NCBI GenBank assembly: GCA_046704745.1
Contig: JBJKRL010000037.1
Coordinates: 1 to 64,000 of the forward strand
Reading direction: 5' to 3'
Origin: CAWGGS01 sp046704745
GTDB taxonomy: Bacteria; Desulfobacterota; Desulfobulbia; Desulfobulbales; Desulfocapsaceae
DNA length: 64,000 nt
Both the position numbers and the translations under genes were made by a program. The notes under the pieces were generated by a model. The model was not told where the DNA came from. It saw only the letters and a program-made list of their open reading frames with translations, and searched no databases. This document shows positions 44,678-53,466 of the stretch, piece after piece. Every line of letters begins with the position of its first letter. The first letter of the stretch is position 1.

Positions 44678-45370
44678 ATGGACATACACTGGTTGCAGCA
44701 TGTACCCTTCGAAGGATTGGGGGCGATTGAAACGTGGGCAAAAAAAAAGGGGCATAGTCTGTCCGTAACCCGGCTTTTTGCAGGAGACCCTTTGCCCCAA
44801 CCCGATTCCTTAGCCATGCTGGTGGTTATGGGAGGGCCCATGGGCATATATGACGAACAGGAGTATCCCTGGCTAAAAAGTGAGAAGACGTTTTTACAGA
44901 GGACGATAATAGAGGAAAAGCCCGTACTTGGCATTTGTCTCGGAGCCCAATTGGTGGCCGATGTTCTCGGCTCCCGGGTTCGGGCCAACAAGGATAAGGA
45001 AATCGGCTGGTTTCCGGTAGAAAAGACCACCGAGGTTCCCGAAGCTTTACAAGAGCTTCTTCCTTCTACCCAGACGGTTTTCCACTGGCATGGGGATACC
45101 TTCGATCTGCCAGCTGATTCCGTGTTGCTTTATACAAGCGAGGCTTGCCGCAATCAGGCTTTTGTTCATAAAGACCGCGTGATCGCTTTGCAATTCCACC
45201 TTGAGACCACTAAAGAGAGTGCCGCCGTATTGGTAGAGAATTGTCGGCATGAGTTGGTTCAAGGTCCTTGGATTCAGACGGAGCAGCAGATTATAGAAGG
45301 CATGGAGGCAAATTTGGGAATAAATCAAACCATGGACAGGATACTTGATTATCTAGAAACATTTAAATAA
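44678..45370 (+). CDS. Class I glutamine amidotransferase-like protein (GMP synthase-like)
   Basis: A 230-aa stand-alone class I glutamine amidotransferase. MLVVMGGPMGIYDEQEYPWL, the nucleophile elbow LGICLGAQLVADVLG (Cys near residue 87), VFHWHGDTFDLP and the His-Glu part ALQFHLETTKES make the Cys-His-Glu triad. It resembles YfeJ/GuaA1-like proteins that hydrolyse glutamine or act on gamma-glutamyl compounds; it lacks any synthetase domain. AAAGGA lies before the ATG. It follows the solute-binding protein after 38 bases, so the pair may form an operon dealing with amino-acid-derived nitrogen. Confidence 0.9.
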   Translation: MDIHWLQHVPFEGLGAIETWAKKKGHSLSVTRLFAGDPLPQPDSLAMLVVMGGPMGIYDEQEYPWLKSEKTFLQRTIIEEKPVLGICLGAQLVADVLGSRVRANKDKEIGWFPVEKTTEVPEALQELLPSTQTVFHWHGDTFDLPADSVLLYTSEACRNQAFVHKDRVIALQFHLETTKESAAVLVENCRHELVQGPWIQTEQQIIEGMEANLGINQTMDRILDYLETFK

Positions 45371-45380
45371 AGGTATCATT

Positions 45381-45794
45381 ATGAAATTTAATAGAATAAT
45401 GATAATAATAATCGGGATGATTGCTCTGTCGGCCTTTTCCGGCGGTTTCTGCACATCCGTTCCGGCCGAAGAGAACCAAGGCGCCTGGAACAAAGTCGGC
45501 AAAGATGTCAAGGAAACAGCAAAGGATGTAAGTGTAGCTACAAAACAGACATACGAAAAAACAAAACAAAAAAGCGTTGAAGCCTGGCAGAAGACCAAGG
45601 AAGGAAGTAAGGAGGCCTACGACAAGAGCAAAAATGTTTACGACTCAAGCAAGAAAGAAAGCAAAGGCTTCTGGGCTTCGGTAAAGGAAACGGTGGTGGG
45701 ATGGTATGAAAGCGCCAAGGCAGCCATCCATTCAGCCACGGCACCTTCCACCAAAAAAACAGAACCCGAAAAATCTTCCGGGGCCTCACAGTAA
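45381..45794 (+). CDS. Exported lysine-rich helical protein of unknown function
   Basis: A 137-aa protein with a signal peptide (MKFNRIMIIIIGMIALSAFS, then GGFCTS; cleavage near residue 29). A Cys at 24 is present but without a clear lipobox. The mature part is almost wholly amphipathic helix with an 11-residue type repeat rich in Lys, Glu, Thr, Tyr (VGKDVKETAKDV, TYEKTKQKSVEAWQKTKEG, YDKSKNVYDSSKKES). This resembles LEA-like or apolipoprotein-like stress proteins. It starts 11 bases after the amidotransferase gene, and ends before a bidirectional terminator. Role unknown; protection of membranes or proteins in stress is only a guess. Confidence 0.75.
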   Translation: MKFNRIMIIIIGMIALSAFSGGFCTSVPAEENQGAWNKVGKDVKETAKDVSVATKQTYEKTKQKSVEAWQKTKEGSKEAYDKSKNVYDSSKKESKGFWASVKETVVGWYESAKAAIHSATAPSTKKTEPEKSSGASQ

Positions 45795-45829
45795 ATACCT
45801 GTTCTGGCAGAACAGATATCCTTAACAAG

Positions 45830-45869
45830 AAAAGGCATGCCGATCGAATGGTTTCGGCATGCCTTTTTT
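45830..45869. terminator. Bidirectional rho-independent terminator
   Basis: AAAAGGCATGCCGA (45830-45843) pairs with TCGGCATGCCTTTT (45854-45867) around a 10-base loop, with extra T on the plus strand and TTTT on the minus strand. It stands between two convergent genes and can end both transcripts. Confidence 0.9.
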
Positions 45870-45875
45870 CTGAGG

Positions 45876-46871
45876 CTACGAGGCCTGCTCGAGCGCTACA
45901 GCCACGGCCACAGACGCGCCTACCATTGGGTTGTTGCCCATCCCTATTAACCCCATCATTTCAACATGGGCCGGGACAGAGGACGATCCGGCAAACTGGG
46001 CGTCCGAATGCATGCGTCCCATGGTATCGGTCATACCGTAAGAAGCCGGGCCGGCCCCCATATTGTCGGGATGCAGGGTTCGCCCGGTACCACCACCGGA
46101 GGCCACGGAAAAATATTCCTTGCCCTGCAAGAGGCATTCTTTTTTATAGGTTCCGGCAACCGGGTGTTGGAAGCGCGTCGGGTTGGTTGAGTTACCGGTG
46201 ATGGAGACATCGACACCTTCCATATGATTGATGGCCACGCCCTCCCGGACATCATCGGCACCGAAGCAGCGAACCTTGCCCCGGTCGCCGTCGGAATATG
46301 GGGTCTCGGAGACCACTTGCAACTTGCCGGTAGCATAGTCGAATTTGGTCTGCACGTAAGTGAAGCCGTTGATCCGGGAGATGATCTTGGCTGCGTCTTT
46401 GCCCAAGCCGTTCAATATGACTTTCAAAGGCTCCTTGCGGACTTTGTTGGCCGATTTAGCAATGCCTATGGCGCCTTCTGCGGCGGCAAAAGATTCATGG
46501 CCGGCAAGGAAGGCAAAACACTTGGTTTTCTCCTTTAAGAGCATGGCGGCCAAATTGCCGTGGCCGATCCCGACCTTTCTGTCGTCGGCAACGGAGCCGG
46601 GGATACAGAAGGCCTGAAGCCCTTCTCCCAAGGTGGCTGCAATATCGGAGGCCTTCTTCAGGCCCTTTTTGATGGCGATGGTGGCCCCCAGGGTATAAGC
46701 CCAGACGGCATTCTCAAAGCAGATGGGCTGGACGCCTCTAACGATTGCAGCAACATCGACCCCATAGTCGTCACAGACCTTCTTGGCTTCCTCAAGTGTC
46801 TCTAACCCATATTTTTGCAGGACCGGCACAATCTGGTCGATCCGTCTTTCGTAACTTTCAAACAGTGCCAT
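45876..46871 (-). CDS. GGGtGRT protein, partner of the Fe-S scaffold-like protein
   Basis: A 331-aa protein bearing the name-giving motif GGGTGRTLHPDNMGAGPASYG, followed by GRMHSDAQFAGSSSVPAHVEMMGL and GMGNNPMVGASVAVAVAL. This family is found in anaerobes, nearly always beside an IscU/NifU-like protein, as here (10 bases apart). Its biochemical role is, to my knowledge, not established; the glycine-rich motif suggests nucleotide or cofactor binding. The frame opens to 46922 inside the upstream gene, but the ATG at 46871 has GGGAGGGAAG just before it and is the start. Three Cys (VQPICFEN, AFCIPG, VRCFG) could serve in cluster or sulfur chemistry. Confidence 0.88.
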   Translation of the reverse strand: MALFESYERRIDQIVPVLQKYGLETLEEAKKVCDDYGVDVAAIVRGVQPICFENAVWAYTLGATIAIKKGLKKASDIAATLGEGLQAFCIPGSVADDRKVGIGHGNLAAMLLKEKTKCFAFLAGHESFAAAEGAIGIAKSANKVRKEPLKVILNGLGKDAAKIISRINGFTYVQTKFDYATGKLQVVSETPYSDGDRGKVRCFGADDVREGVAINHMEGVDVSITGNSTNPTRFQHPVAGTYKKECLLQGKEYFSVASGGGTGRTLHPDNMGAGPASYGMTDTMGRMHSDAQFAGSSSVPAHVEMMGLIGMGNNPMVGASVAVAVALEQAS

Positions 46872-46881
46872 ACTTCCCTCC

Positions 46882-47574
46882 CTATTCCTTGCGTGGGTCG
46901 ATGGTTTTGACGGCCTCGGCAAAGCGACCGTAGGTGCCGGAAGCCATTTCCATGGCGGTGCCCGGATCTTCCCCTTTTTTGATCATATCCATCATCCGTC
47001 CAAGATTGACGAACTTATAGCCGATGACCTCGTCGTTTTTGTCCAGTGCAATAGCAGTGACGTATCCTTCGGCCATCTCAAGATATCTGGGGCCTTTGGC
47101 GTTGGTTCCGTACATGGTACCGCAAACGGAACGCAGCCCCTTGCCCAGATCTTCGAGTCCGGCGCCGATGGGGAGCCCACCCTCGGAAAAGGCGGATTGG
47201 CTGCGGCCGTAGACAATCTGCAGAAACAGCTCCCGCATGGCGACATTGATGGCATCACAAACCAGATCTGTATTAAGTGCCTCAAGGATGGTCTTGCCGG
47301 GAAGAATTTCGGAGGCCATGGCAGCGGAATGGGTCATACCGGTGCAGCCGATGGTTTCGACCAAGGCCTCTTCGATGATGCCGTCTTTGACATTGAGGGT
47401 CAGCTTACAGGCGCCTTGTTGTGGCGCACACCAACCGACTCCGTGCGTGAGTCCGTTGATATCACCGATATCTCTGACCTGAGTCCATCCTCCTTCCTGG
47501 GGGATGGGAGCAGGGCCATGATTCGTCCCCAGGGCGACACGGCACATTTCCTTGATTTCAGAAGAGAATTGCAT
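46882..47574 (-). CDS. Iron-sulfur cluster assembly scaffold-like protein (NifU_N/IscU fold)
   Basis: A 230-aa protein whose N-terminal 150 residues fit the IscU/NifU_N fold: the positions of cysteines in VGWCAPQQGACKLTLNV, ETIGCTGMTHSAAMASEI and LVCDAINVAM resemble the scaffold ligands, though the first lies in a CAPQQGAC context and differs from true IscU. A C-terminal extension of about 80 residues is family-specific. It always travels with the GGGtGRT protein. AAAGGAG precedes the ATG. Probably the pair builds or delivers a special Fe-S or sulfur species; the client is unknown. A structured leader lies upstream. Confidence 0.85.
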   Translation of the reverse strand: MQFSSEIKEMCRVALGTNHGPAPIPQEGGWTQVRDIGDINGLTHGVGWCAPQQGACKLTLNVKDGIIEEALVETIGCTGMTHSAAMASEILPGKTILEALNTDLVCDAINVAMRELFLQIVYGRSQSAFSEGGLPIGAGLEDLGKGLRSVCGTMYGTNAKGPRYLEMAEGYVTAIALDKNDEVIGYKFVNLGRMMDMIKKGEDPGTAMEMASGTYGRFAEAVKTIDPRKE

Positions 47575-47698
47575 GGGATTCTCCTTTGAATAAAAATATC
47601 AGACAATAACTGTCAGAATAAATAATGAGAGGAAAACAACGGTAGATAATACCATTAATTTTTCTGATTACCACCAAATTTCAGGTAAAAACGACGGG

Positions 47699-47814
47699 GT
47701 CCGTAGCCACCTCCCTTTCACGGGACGCCATAAACCCGGCCATGGGGGTCCCACTGTGCCCATCCAGGGCACAGACACCCTTGAAAAGGGTGGCCACAAC
47801 GCCTCTTTACGGAC
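47699..47814 (-). ncRNA. Structured 5' leader RNA candidate upstream of the scaffold/GGGtGRT operon
   Basis: Within the 286-base gap ahead of the operon, 47699-47705 pairs with 47808-47814 (7 bp) and encloses three hairpins: 47722-47726 with 47748-47752; an 8-bp stem 47754-47761 with 47767-47774; and a 7-bp stem 47776-47782 with 47786-47792. In addition GCCACC (47706-47711) can pair with GGTGGC (47789-47794), which would extend the closing stem and exclude the last hairpin. Stable, nested and mutually exclusive stems in a leader are what a riboswitch or attenuator looks like. A short hairpin plus T-run also follows on the minus strand at about 47705-47688. I cannot match it to a known class. 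Confidence 0.5.
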
Positions 47815-47860
47815 AAAGCTGAGATTCAGTGGTAATCAATTTGTTTTCTGAGAAGACATG

Positions 47861-48478
47861 TTATTTCTGGCCTGTAAGGAGAAAAACAGGGTAGGTCCCC
47901 GTCTTTTGGTCTTCACCTTTTTTGATTAAGGTATGAACAGTTTTACAACCTATTGAAGAGAGGCCGAGATTTTTTAGGAGTTCAACCAGAGTTTCCCTGT
48001 TGAATCCATGATGTTTTTCCCCAGCCCCCGGGGAATGGAAGGATCCGTCTTCGCTGTCCAGATCTGCAATTGCCAGGTATCCGTTGTTTTTGAGCAGGCT
48101 GCAAAGATTTTTCAAAATGAGTTGTGTATTGTCGATATGGTGCAGAGTCATGGCCGAAAAGATGAGATCGAAACGGCCGTCGTATCTCTCGCTGGTCAGA
48201 TCTACAAGTTGCGAGGTGACATTGGAAAGTCCCATTTCTTTTATTTTTTTATTGAGAACCTCGATCATTCCGCTGGAGGTGTCCAACATTGTAAGTGAGC
48301 CAAACCGGTGAGCAAGGGCAAGACCCACCAACCCGGTACCGCAGCCATATTCCATGGCTGTCATTTTTTCGTGTAATGGAAGAAGGGAGATATTTTCAGC
48401 TATCGCCTGAGCCAGTTCCTGCCTCCGTCTTTTTTGGTCCCATTCAGCAGCTGCGTTGTTAAAATGATTTTGAGACAT
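47861..48478 (-). CDS. Class I SAM-dependent methyltransferase
   Basis: A 205-aa methyltransferase of the UbiE/YafE-like type. Motif I is AMEYGCGTGLVGLAL, the acidic end of strand 2 is MLDTSSGMI, and VDLTSERYDGRFDLIFSAMTLHHI covers motifs II-III in part. No substrate-specific domain is present, so the acceptor may be a small molecule such as a thiol, halide or metalloid. It begins two bases after the stop of the M16C peptidase gene and has GGAG nine bases upstream inside that gene's end, so the two are one operon. Confidence 0.88.
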   Translation of the reverse strand: MSQNHFNNAAAEWDQKRRRQELAQAIAENISLLPLHEKMTAMEYGCGTGLVGLALAHRFGSLTMLDTSSGMIEVLNKKIKEMGLSNVTSQLVDLTSERYDGRFDLIFSAMTLHHIDNTQLILKNLCSLLKNNGYLAIADLDSEDGSFHSPGAGEKHHGFNRETLVELLKNLGLSSIGCKTVHTLIKKGEDQKTGTYPVFLLTGQK

Positions 48479-48480
48479 AA

Positions 48481-51393
48481 TTAAAGCTCCGTAAGTTTGT
48501 CAAAAAGGTCTTTATCTTTTTCGATCTTGGATCTGTTGCCGATAACGGCCCGGTAGCCTTGCATTTGTTTGAAGACGGGGGCGAAGGCCTTGAGATCTGC
48601 TGCAGTGGTGGAAATGATCTCTTTAACCCGCTGCCGTTTATAGTCGATATCGATGCCGCTCAGATATTCATTGCGGGCGACTGCGCCTTTGGCAGCCGGA
48701 CTCAGATGCGGGTCGAAACTACCGTAGGTTCCGATGATGATCTGTTCCCGGACCTTTGCCGACAGATTGAGTGCGGCTATGACGTCCGGTATCCTGTTGT
48801 AGGCCTCATAGGTCTTTTTTACCTGTGGATCCCGATAACTGACGATTGCCAGGTTGCCGGTGATATGACTGAACTGCATAAAACAACCGTAGGCTCCTCC
48901 CATCTGTCGTACTGTATTCCACAGATAGTCCCTGGTGAGATAGGTTTTTAGAACCTCAAAGTGTCCGTTATAGTGGGAACTATTTTGAAACAGTGAGCCG
49001 CCCTGAGCGACGAAGACCACTTCAGAAGAGGTGATAAAGGCCTCGTGGTCGGGAATGTCTAACGGAGCAACTTCCTGTTTTATCACCGGCATCGCCGGGA
49101 GGGCATCGGCGAGGCAGACACCGATATCGCCAAACCTGGCAATCTCTTCAGCCTCACCGGTGACAGCCATGACCAGGTTGTTACGATTGAACAGAAGCTT
49201 GGCGATTTCCTGAAGAGAAGCGAGGAAAGATTCCTCCATCGTGTCATAGTTTTTTACAAGTTCCTTTACACTCAGATAATTCGTGACGCCGTTGAACAGC
49301 TCGTTGTATCTACCGGCAACGCTTAAATGAGAAAAAACGCGCATCATCGGCAGATTGTACCCTTCACTTTGAGCGGAATGCTCGTCCCAGGCAAATTCCC
49401 GGGCCACGACCTCCCTGATCCGGGCTCGATCCTTGAAGGAGAGCTCAGAGAAGACCTCGGCGATAAGATGGAGCGTCCGCTCCAGGTATTCCGGCAGACA
49501 CTTGACGTGCAACCACAGAACCGGCCGGATTTCATCCGGAGTCTTCCTGTTGGCATAGGTGATGAGTGAGTGGGTAAAGCTGCCGGTACATGTGGCGATT
49601 TCTTTGGCAAAACGGATATAGTTCATCTTTTCGGTACCGATTTCGCAAGCGATGGTACCAAAGAGATTGAGCCAGGGCAAAAATCGGGCAGGAAGGCAGG
49701 AGAAGTCGAATCCGATATCCAAGTAGCTGATATGGTTTGTGACAAGTTCGTTGATCAGGACCTGGGTGCCGAACATCTCGGTTGGTTGTGCCGTGTGGAA
49801 ATTAATATCGGCGGTGAGATCCGAGAGCGTCAGTTGAGGAAGAAGAGAGAGGGTTTCGGCATCGTTCGGTGTCTGTTGCAGCTTCCGGAGTTCATTGGTC
49901 CTGGCGACAAGAGCTTCTCGTTCTGTTTGTGTCAGAGTTCTGGAATACTCTTCAAGCCTCTGCCGTTCTTCTGTCTGTCCTTGGTTGAGTTTCTGAGGGT
50001 CTGGAGCAAGGGTGACGACCAAGGTTGCGGGATTATCCAGGAGGTAGCTTTGAATGAGATCCTCAAAATAATGAGCGTTCAGAGCCTTATGGCGTATTGT
50101 CCGGAAAAGTTCTTCGCTTACCAGGGTGTCGAAAGGGTCGGTTCCGTATTTAAAGGCGGTCATGGCCTTACCGATCAGGTCAAGACCACGTTGGGCCTTG
50201 GAGGATTCTTCCCGGAAGCTGAATTCGTATTTATTCAACTCCGACAGGATCAGGTCCCGGTCAAGACCTTGCTCGGCCATGGTTTTCAAAGTGGTGGTAT
50301 AAAGCTGTAAAAATTTGTCCCTGCGATCCGGCTCGCTACCGATGAGGTAGGTCACCATAAAGGTCCTGAAACACGATGACGACAAATACAATCCTCCGAA
50401 ATCTTTACATAACCCGCTGGATATGATGGCGTTCTTCAGAGGAGAGGCATCGGAATTGTACAAGATGTTGGCAATGATCTGAAAGGCGGTATTCGTCTCC
50501 CGGTCAAGGACGTCGGAGACGCTGGTTCCCACGGCGAGAAAGGTCTTTTCTGCCGTGTTGTTTTGTTCGACGGCGTAGGTGTCGTTTACGAATACGGGTG
50601 AGGTGATCAAATTTCCCGTATCTACCTGCCGCCTCTCCTCCTTTTGAGTGAATTTTGCCAGAAATCTGGTCTGCAGGTAGTCGAGTTCGTCGGTAAGGGG
50701 GGCGTCTCCATAGATGAAAAAGATGCCGTTGGAAGGATGATAATGCCTCTTATGAAAATCGCAAAACTGTTCATAGGAGAGGTCGGGGATGTTTTTAGGA
50801 TCCCCGCCGGATTCGTGGGCATAGGTCGAGCCCGGCATTAACCCGCCGAGGAGGTGGTGAAAGATCAACCTGATGGGATCGGAAAAAGCTCCCTTCATTT
50901 CGTTGTAGACAACACCTTGAAACTGGAGCGGCGTATCGGAGGACTCCTGATGATAATGCCAACCCTCCTGTTCAAAGGTTGTTCGCTCAAGAAGAGGGTT
51001 AAAAACCACATCGCAATAGATATCCATCAGGTTGTAATATTCTTTGAGATTTCTGGTGGCAAAAGGATAATAGGTGATGTCTGAGCCGGTCATGGCGTTT
51101 ATGAAGGTCATCAATCCGCCTTTATTGACCTCACCGAAGACATCCTTGACCGGGTACTTTTTCGAACCCATCAGAACAGAATGCTCGAGGATATGAGCTA
51201 CTCCTGTTGAGTCGGTGGGAATGGTATTAAAGGCGGCGGCAAAGGTTTTGTTCGGATCGTCATTCTTGACGGCCAAAAGAGGGCAGGCGAGAAGTTCGTG
51301 TTCGAAGAGATAGACCTCTGATTTGATCTCATCGATGACTGCCGATTTTTTGAGTATGAAGCCTGAGAAGGATTGTCCCGGAGTAAAAGACAT
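48481..51393 (-). CDS. M16C presequence-protease-like metallopeptidase
   Basis: A 970-aa member of the insulinase superfamily, M16C branch (PreP/Cym1-like). The inverted zinc motif HILEHSVLMGS (HxxEH) lies near residue 67, with the downstream Glu in the EYYNLMDIYCDVVFNPLL region. The central M16C-associated helical domain and the inactive second half are present, giving the full clam-shell length. Bacterial members degrade short unstructured peptides in the cytoplasm; there is no signal peptide. AGGAA stands ahead of the ATG. It heads an operon with the methyltransferase gene. Confidence 0.93.
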   Translation of the reverse strand: MSFTPGQSFSGFILKKSAVIDEIKSEVYLFEHELLACPLLAVKNDDPNKTFAAAFNTIPTDSTGVAHILEHSVLMGSKKYPVKDVFGEVNKGGLMTFINAMTGSDITYYPFATRNLKEYYNLMDIYCDVVFNPLLERTTFEQEGWHYHQESSDTPLQFQGVVYNEMKGAFSDPIRLIFHHLLGGLMPGSTYAHESGGDPKNIPDLSYEQFCDFHKRHYHPSNGIFFIYGDAPLTDELDYLQTRFLAKFTQKEERRQVDTGNLITSPVFVNDTYAVEQNNTAEKTFLAVGTSVSDVLDRETNTAFQIIANILYNSDASPLKNAIISSGLCKDFGGLYLSSSCFRTFMVTYLIGSEPDRRDKFLQLYTTTLKTMAEQGLDRDLILSELNKYEFSFREESSKAQRGLDLIGKAMTAFKYGTDPFDTLVSEELFRTIRHKALNAHYFEDLIQSYLLDNPATLVVTLAPDPQKLNQGQTEERQRLEEYSRTLTQTEREALVARTNELRKLQQTPNDAETLSLLPQLTLSDLTADINFHTAQPTEMFGTQVLINELVTNHISYLDIGFDFSCLPARFLPWLNLFGTIACEIGTEKMNYIRFAKEIATCTGSFTHSLITYANRKTPDEIRPVLWLHVKCLPEYLERTLHLIAEVFSELSFKDRARIREVVAREFAWDEHSAQSEGYNLPMMRVFSHLSVAGRYNELFNGVTNYLSVKELVKNYDTMEESFLASLQEIAKLLFNRNNLVMAVTGEAEEIARFGDIGVCLADALPAMPVIKQEVAPLDIPDHEAFITSSEVVFVAQGGSLFQNSSHYNGHFEVLKTYLTRDYLWNTVRQMGGAYGCFMQFSHITGNLAIVSYRDPQVKKTYEAYNRIPDVIAALNLSAKVREQIIIGTYGSFDPHLSPAAKGAVARNEYLSGIDIDYKRQRVKEIISTTAADLKAFAPVFKQMQGYRAVIGNRSKIEKDKDLFDKLTEL

Positions 51394-51579
51394 AATCGTT
51401 GTTCCTATGGGTTTATTTAAAAGTTGAATAGAGGTACAAAAGAGTTCGAGCCAAACATACCTTGGTCAAACTGACAGTAATGCTTCGGTGAAATTTTTCG
51501 CCTTTCATCACACCTGACGGCGGTCGTCCATGGATTATTTTCAGGTATGAACAGCTTTGTTCGTACCCTTTCAAGCCTT

Positions 51580-52020
51580 TCAAGGGGAATCGACCAAAAG
51601 GGTGACCGGCCCGTCATTGATCAGTTCCACCTGCATCATGGCCTGGAATCTGCCCGTGGCAGCCCGAATTCCTTTTTGCCTCACTGCTTCAACAAACAGG
51701 TCATACAAGGGTTCTGCTCTTTCGGGGCGCGCCGCCGATGAATACCCTGGACGTCTGCCTTTGCGACAGTCACCGTAAAGGGTGAATTGGGATACAATAA
51801 GCATCTCGCCGCCGATATCCAGAAGAGAACGGTTCATCATTCCTTTGTCATCTTCGAATATCCGAAGTTCCGCAATCTTATCGGTCATCCATCGTACCTC
51901 TTTTTCCGAATCGGTGGTGTGGATGCCTAAAAGAACAACAAGGCCGTAGCCGATGGCACCCACCTGTTCTCCCTCGATTGTTACCTGGGCGCGACTGACC
52001 CTTTGGACGATAGAGCGCAT
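51580..52020 (-). CDS. dtd: D-aminoacyl-tRNA deacylase
   Basis: A 146-aa homodimeric DTD that removes D-amino acids (and Gly from tRNA-Ala) from mischarged tRNA. Diagnostic motifs are present: MRSIVQRVSRAQVTIEGEQVG at the start in part, the catalytic SQFTLYGD, and the cross-subunit motif NDGPVTLLVDS near the end (Gly-cisPro). GAGG lies eight bases before the ATG. It is monocistronic or the first gene before the M16C gene, 187 bases away. Confidence 0.96.
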   Translation of the reverse strand: MRSIVQRVSRAQVTIEGEQVGAIGYGLVVLLGIHTTDSEKEVRWMTDKIAELRIFEDDKGMMNRSLLDIGGEMLIVSQFTLYGDCRKGRRPGYSSAARPERAEPLYDLFVEAVRQKGIRAATGRFQAMMQVELINDGPVTLLVDSP

Positions 52021-52043
52021 GCATACCTCTTCAAAAGCATATC

Positions 52044-52119
52044 AGCCCGGATTTCTCATGAACACTGTGTTAATTTTTCTCCGTCTAAGAAAGAATAGGA
52101 CTGATGAGAAATCCGGGTT
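52044..52119 (-). repeat. MITE-like element, family 1, internally deleted copy D
   Basis: Perfect 14-bp inverted ends, CCCGGATTTCTCAT at 52046-52059 and its complement at 52104-52117, enclose only 44 bases. The left end with its inner flank (CTCATGAACACTGTGTTAAT) equals the reverse complement of the right end of copy A; the right end equals the left end of copy A including the next bases (CATCAGT). So this is the same element in inverse orientation with its middle lost. It lies 24 bases upstream of dtd. Confidence 0.75.
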
Positions 52120-52241
52120 AGGATGTTTCCGATACAGTTCAGGAAAACAGAGGTTTCCTGATTACAACCAGCTTCTTTTTGGTCATAAACAACGGGATTT
52201 GGCAAGGAATTTTTTGTCCAGTTTGCAAAATTGGCAAAAGA

Positions 52242-53135
52242 CTAATTCGCTAAGGATTTTTTACCCCGTGAGGCATTGGTCAGGGCCACTCCCATGAGGA
52301 TCAGCACTCCTCCTCCCAGAACTACTGGCCGGATGTTTTCTCTGAGTATGAGCCAGGCGAGAATGAGAGCAAAAAAAGGAACGAGATTAATAAAAATTCC
52401 GGCCCGTGTGGCACCCACTTTCTTTATTCCTTTGTAATACCAGGAAAAACCTATTGCTGTTCCGCATATTCCCAGATAGGCAAGGCTTTCCCAATCTGTT
52501 AAGGAGAGATGCGGAAGTCCGCGAAGAAGTCCCTCATGAAAGGCAGGCCAGAAGAGGAGCAAGGTCCCGATGATTGAAGAGTAGCAGACGGCAACAAGAG
52601 GAGACAGGGATGAAACGACGGTTCTGCCAATAAGCGAGTACGCCGACCAGCTGGCTACACAACCGAGCAACGCCTTTTCTCCCGGACCAAAACCGAGCTT
52701 AAGCACCAGGGAAGGATGTCCATTACTGATGACGATGATCGCACCCACCAGGGAGAGCAGGACCCCAGCCAGTCGGCGAGATGTCAGCTGTTCCTTGAAA
52801 AAGATGGTTGCCAGAACAGTGATCACCAGGGGAGTACTGGCGATGATCAAAGATGCACGTCCGGCGTTGATATAACGAAGGCCTGTAAAAAAGAAGATGT
52901 TATAGCTGAAAACTCCGGTGAGACCCAGCAGGAGCAGGTAAAACCATTGTTTTCCAGAAGGACGCGGCAACCTGCCTTTCGTCATCGAAACAAACGAAAC
53001 GAGGACAGCAGAAGCGATGGCGAAACGGAGAAAAGCAGCGCTTGCAGGCGCCACGGAGGTAGCGAGTATGCGACCGGCTATAAAGGTTCCGCCCCAGAAG
53101 AGCATGGTCGTGATCAATATAATATAAGTAAGCAT
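52242..53135 (-). CDS. DMT-superfamily (EamA) transporter
   Basis: A 297-aa exporter with ten hydrophobic helices in two EamA repeats (MLFWGGTFIAGRILATSVAP in the first, and SLAYLGICGTAIGFSWYYKG and KKVGATRAGIFINLVPFFAL in the second). This is the RhaT/YdcZ-like branch widely annotated as amino-acid or metabolite exporters; no substrate can be named. It ends in a basic cytoplasmic tail (NASRGKKSLAN). The gene stands alone between dtd and the divergent HTH regulator. Confidence 0.87.
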   Translation of the reverse strand: MLTYIILITTMLFWGGTFIAGRILATSVAPASAAFLRFAIASAVLVSFVSMTKGRLPRPSGKQWFYLLLLGLTGVFSYNIFFFTGLRYINAGRASLIIASTPLVITVLATIFFKEQLTSRRLAGVLLSLVGAIIVISNGHPSLVLKLGFGPGEKALLGCVASWSAYSLIGRTVVSSLSPLVAVCYSSIIGTLLLFWPAFHEGLLRGLPHLSLTDWESLAYLGICGTAIGFSWYYKGIKKVGATRAGIFINLVPFFALILAWLILRENIRPVVLGGGVLILMGVALTNASRGKKSLAN

Positions 53136-53466
53136 CTTGTTGATAGGGAAATTTTAACCCAGCGGGTTACAAAGATAAACGTAAGACAAATAATTTTTTT
53201 ACAGAGCCAATGAAATTGAATATAAGGTATTCTGCCATAAATTCCAACGAACCGGTTCCCGGAAGTTTATTTTTATAGCATGTCGGTTGGCGGGTTTTTG
53301 AGTTGGTTATTTCCCAAATGTGTCACTATAAGTTAGTTTATGTGAGTAAAACAGATTAAATATACAAAAATTGACAATTTGGAGGTGCAGCGGTAAATGC
53401 GATAAGGTCGATCGGTCCATAAAGCCGACGACGGGTTCTGTTATCGAAATTGGAGAAGGTGTGTCA
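53136..53466. other. Divergent intergenic region without a recognised gene
   Basis: 331 bases between the DMT exporter and the HTH/solute-binding regulator, which are divergent. Both promoters should lie here. The ORF of the regulator is open from 53371, but that stretch has no ribosome site or family similarity. No other feature found. Confidence 0.5.
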
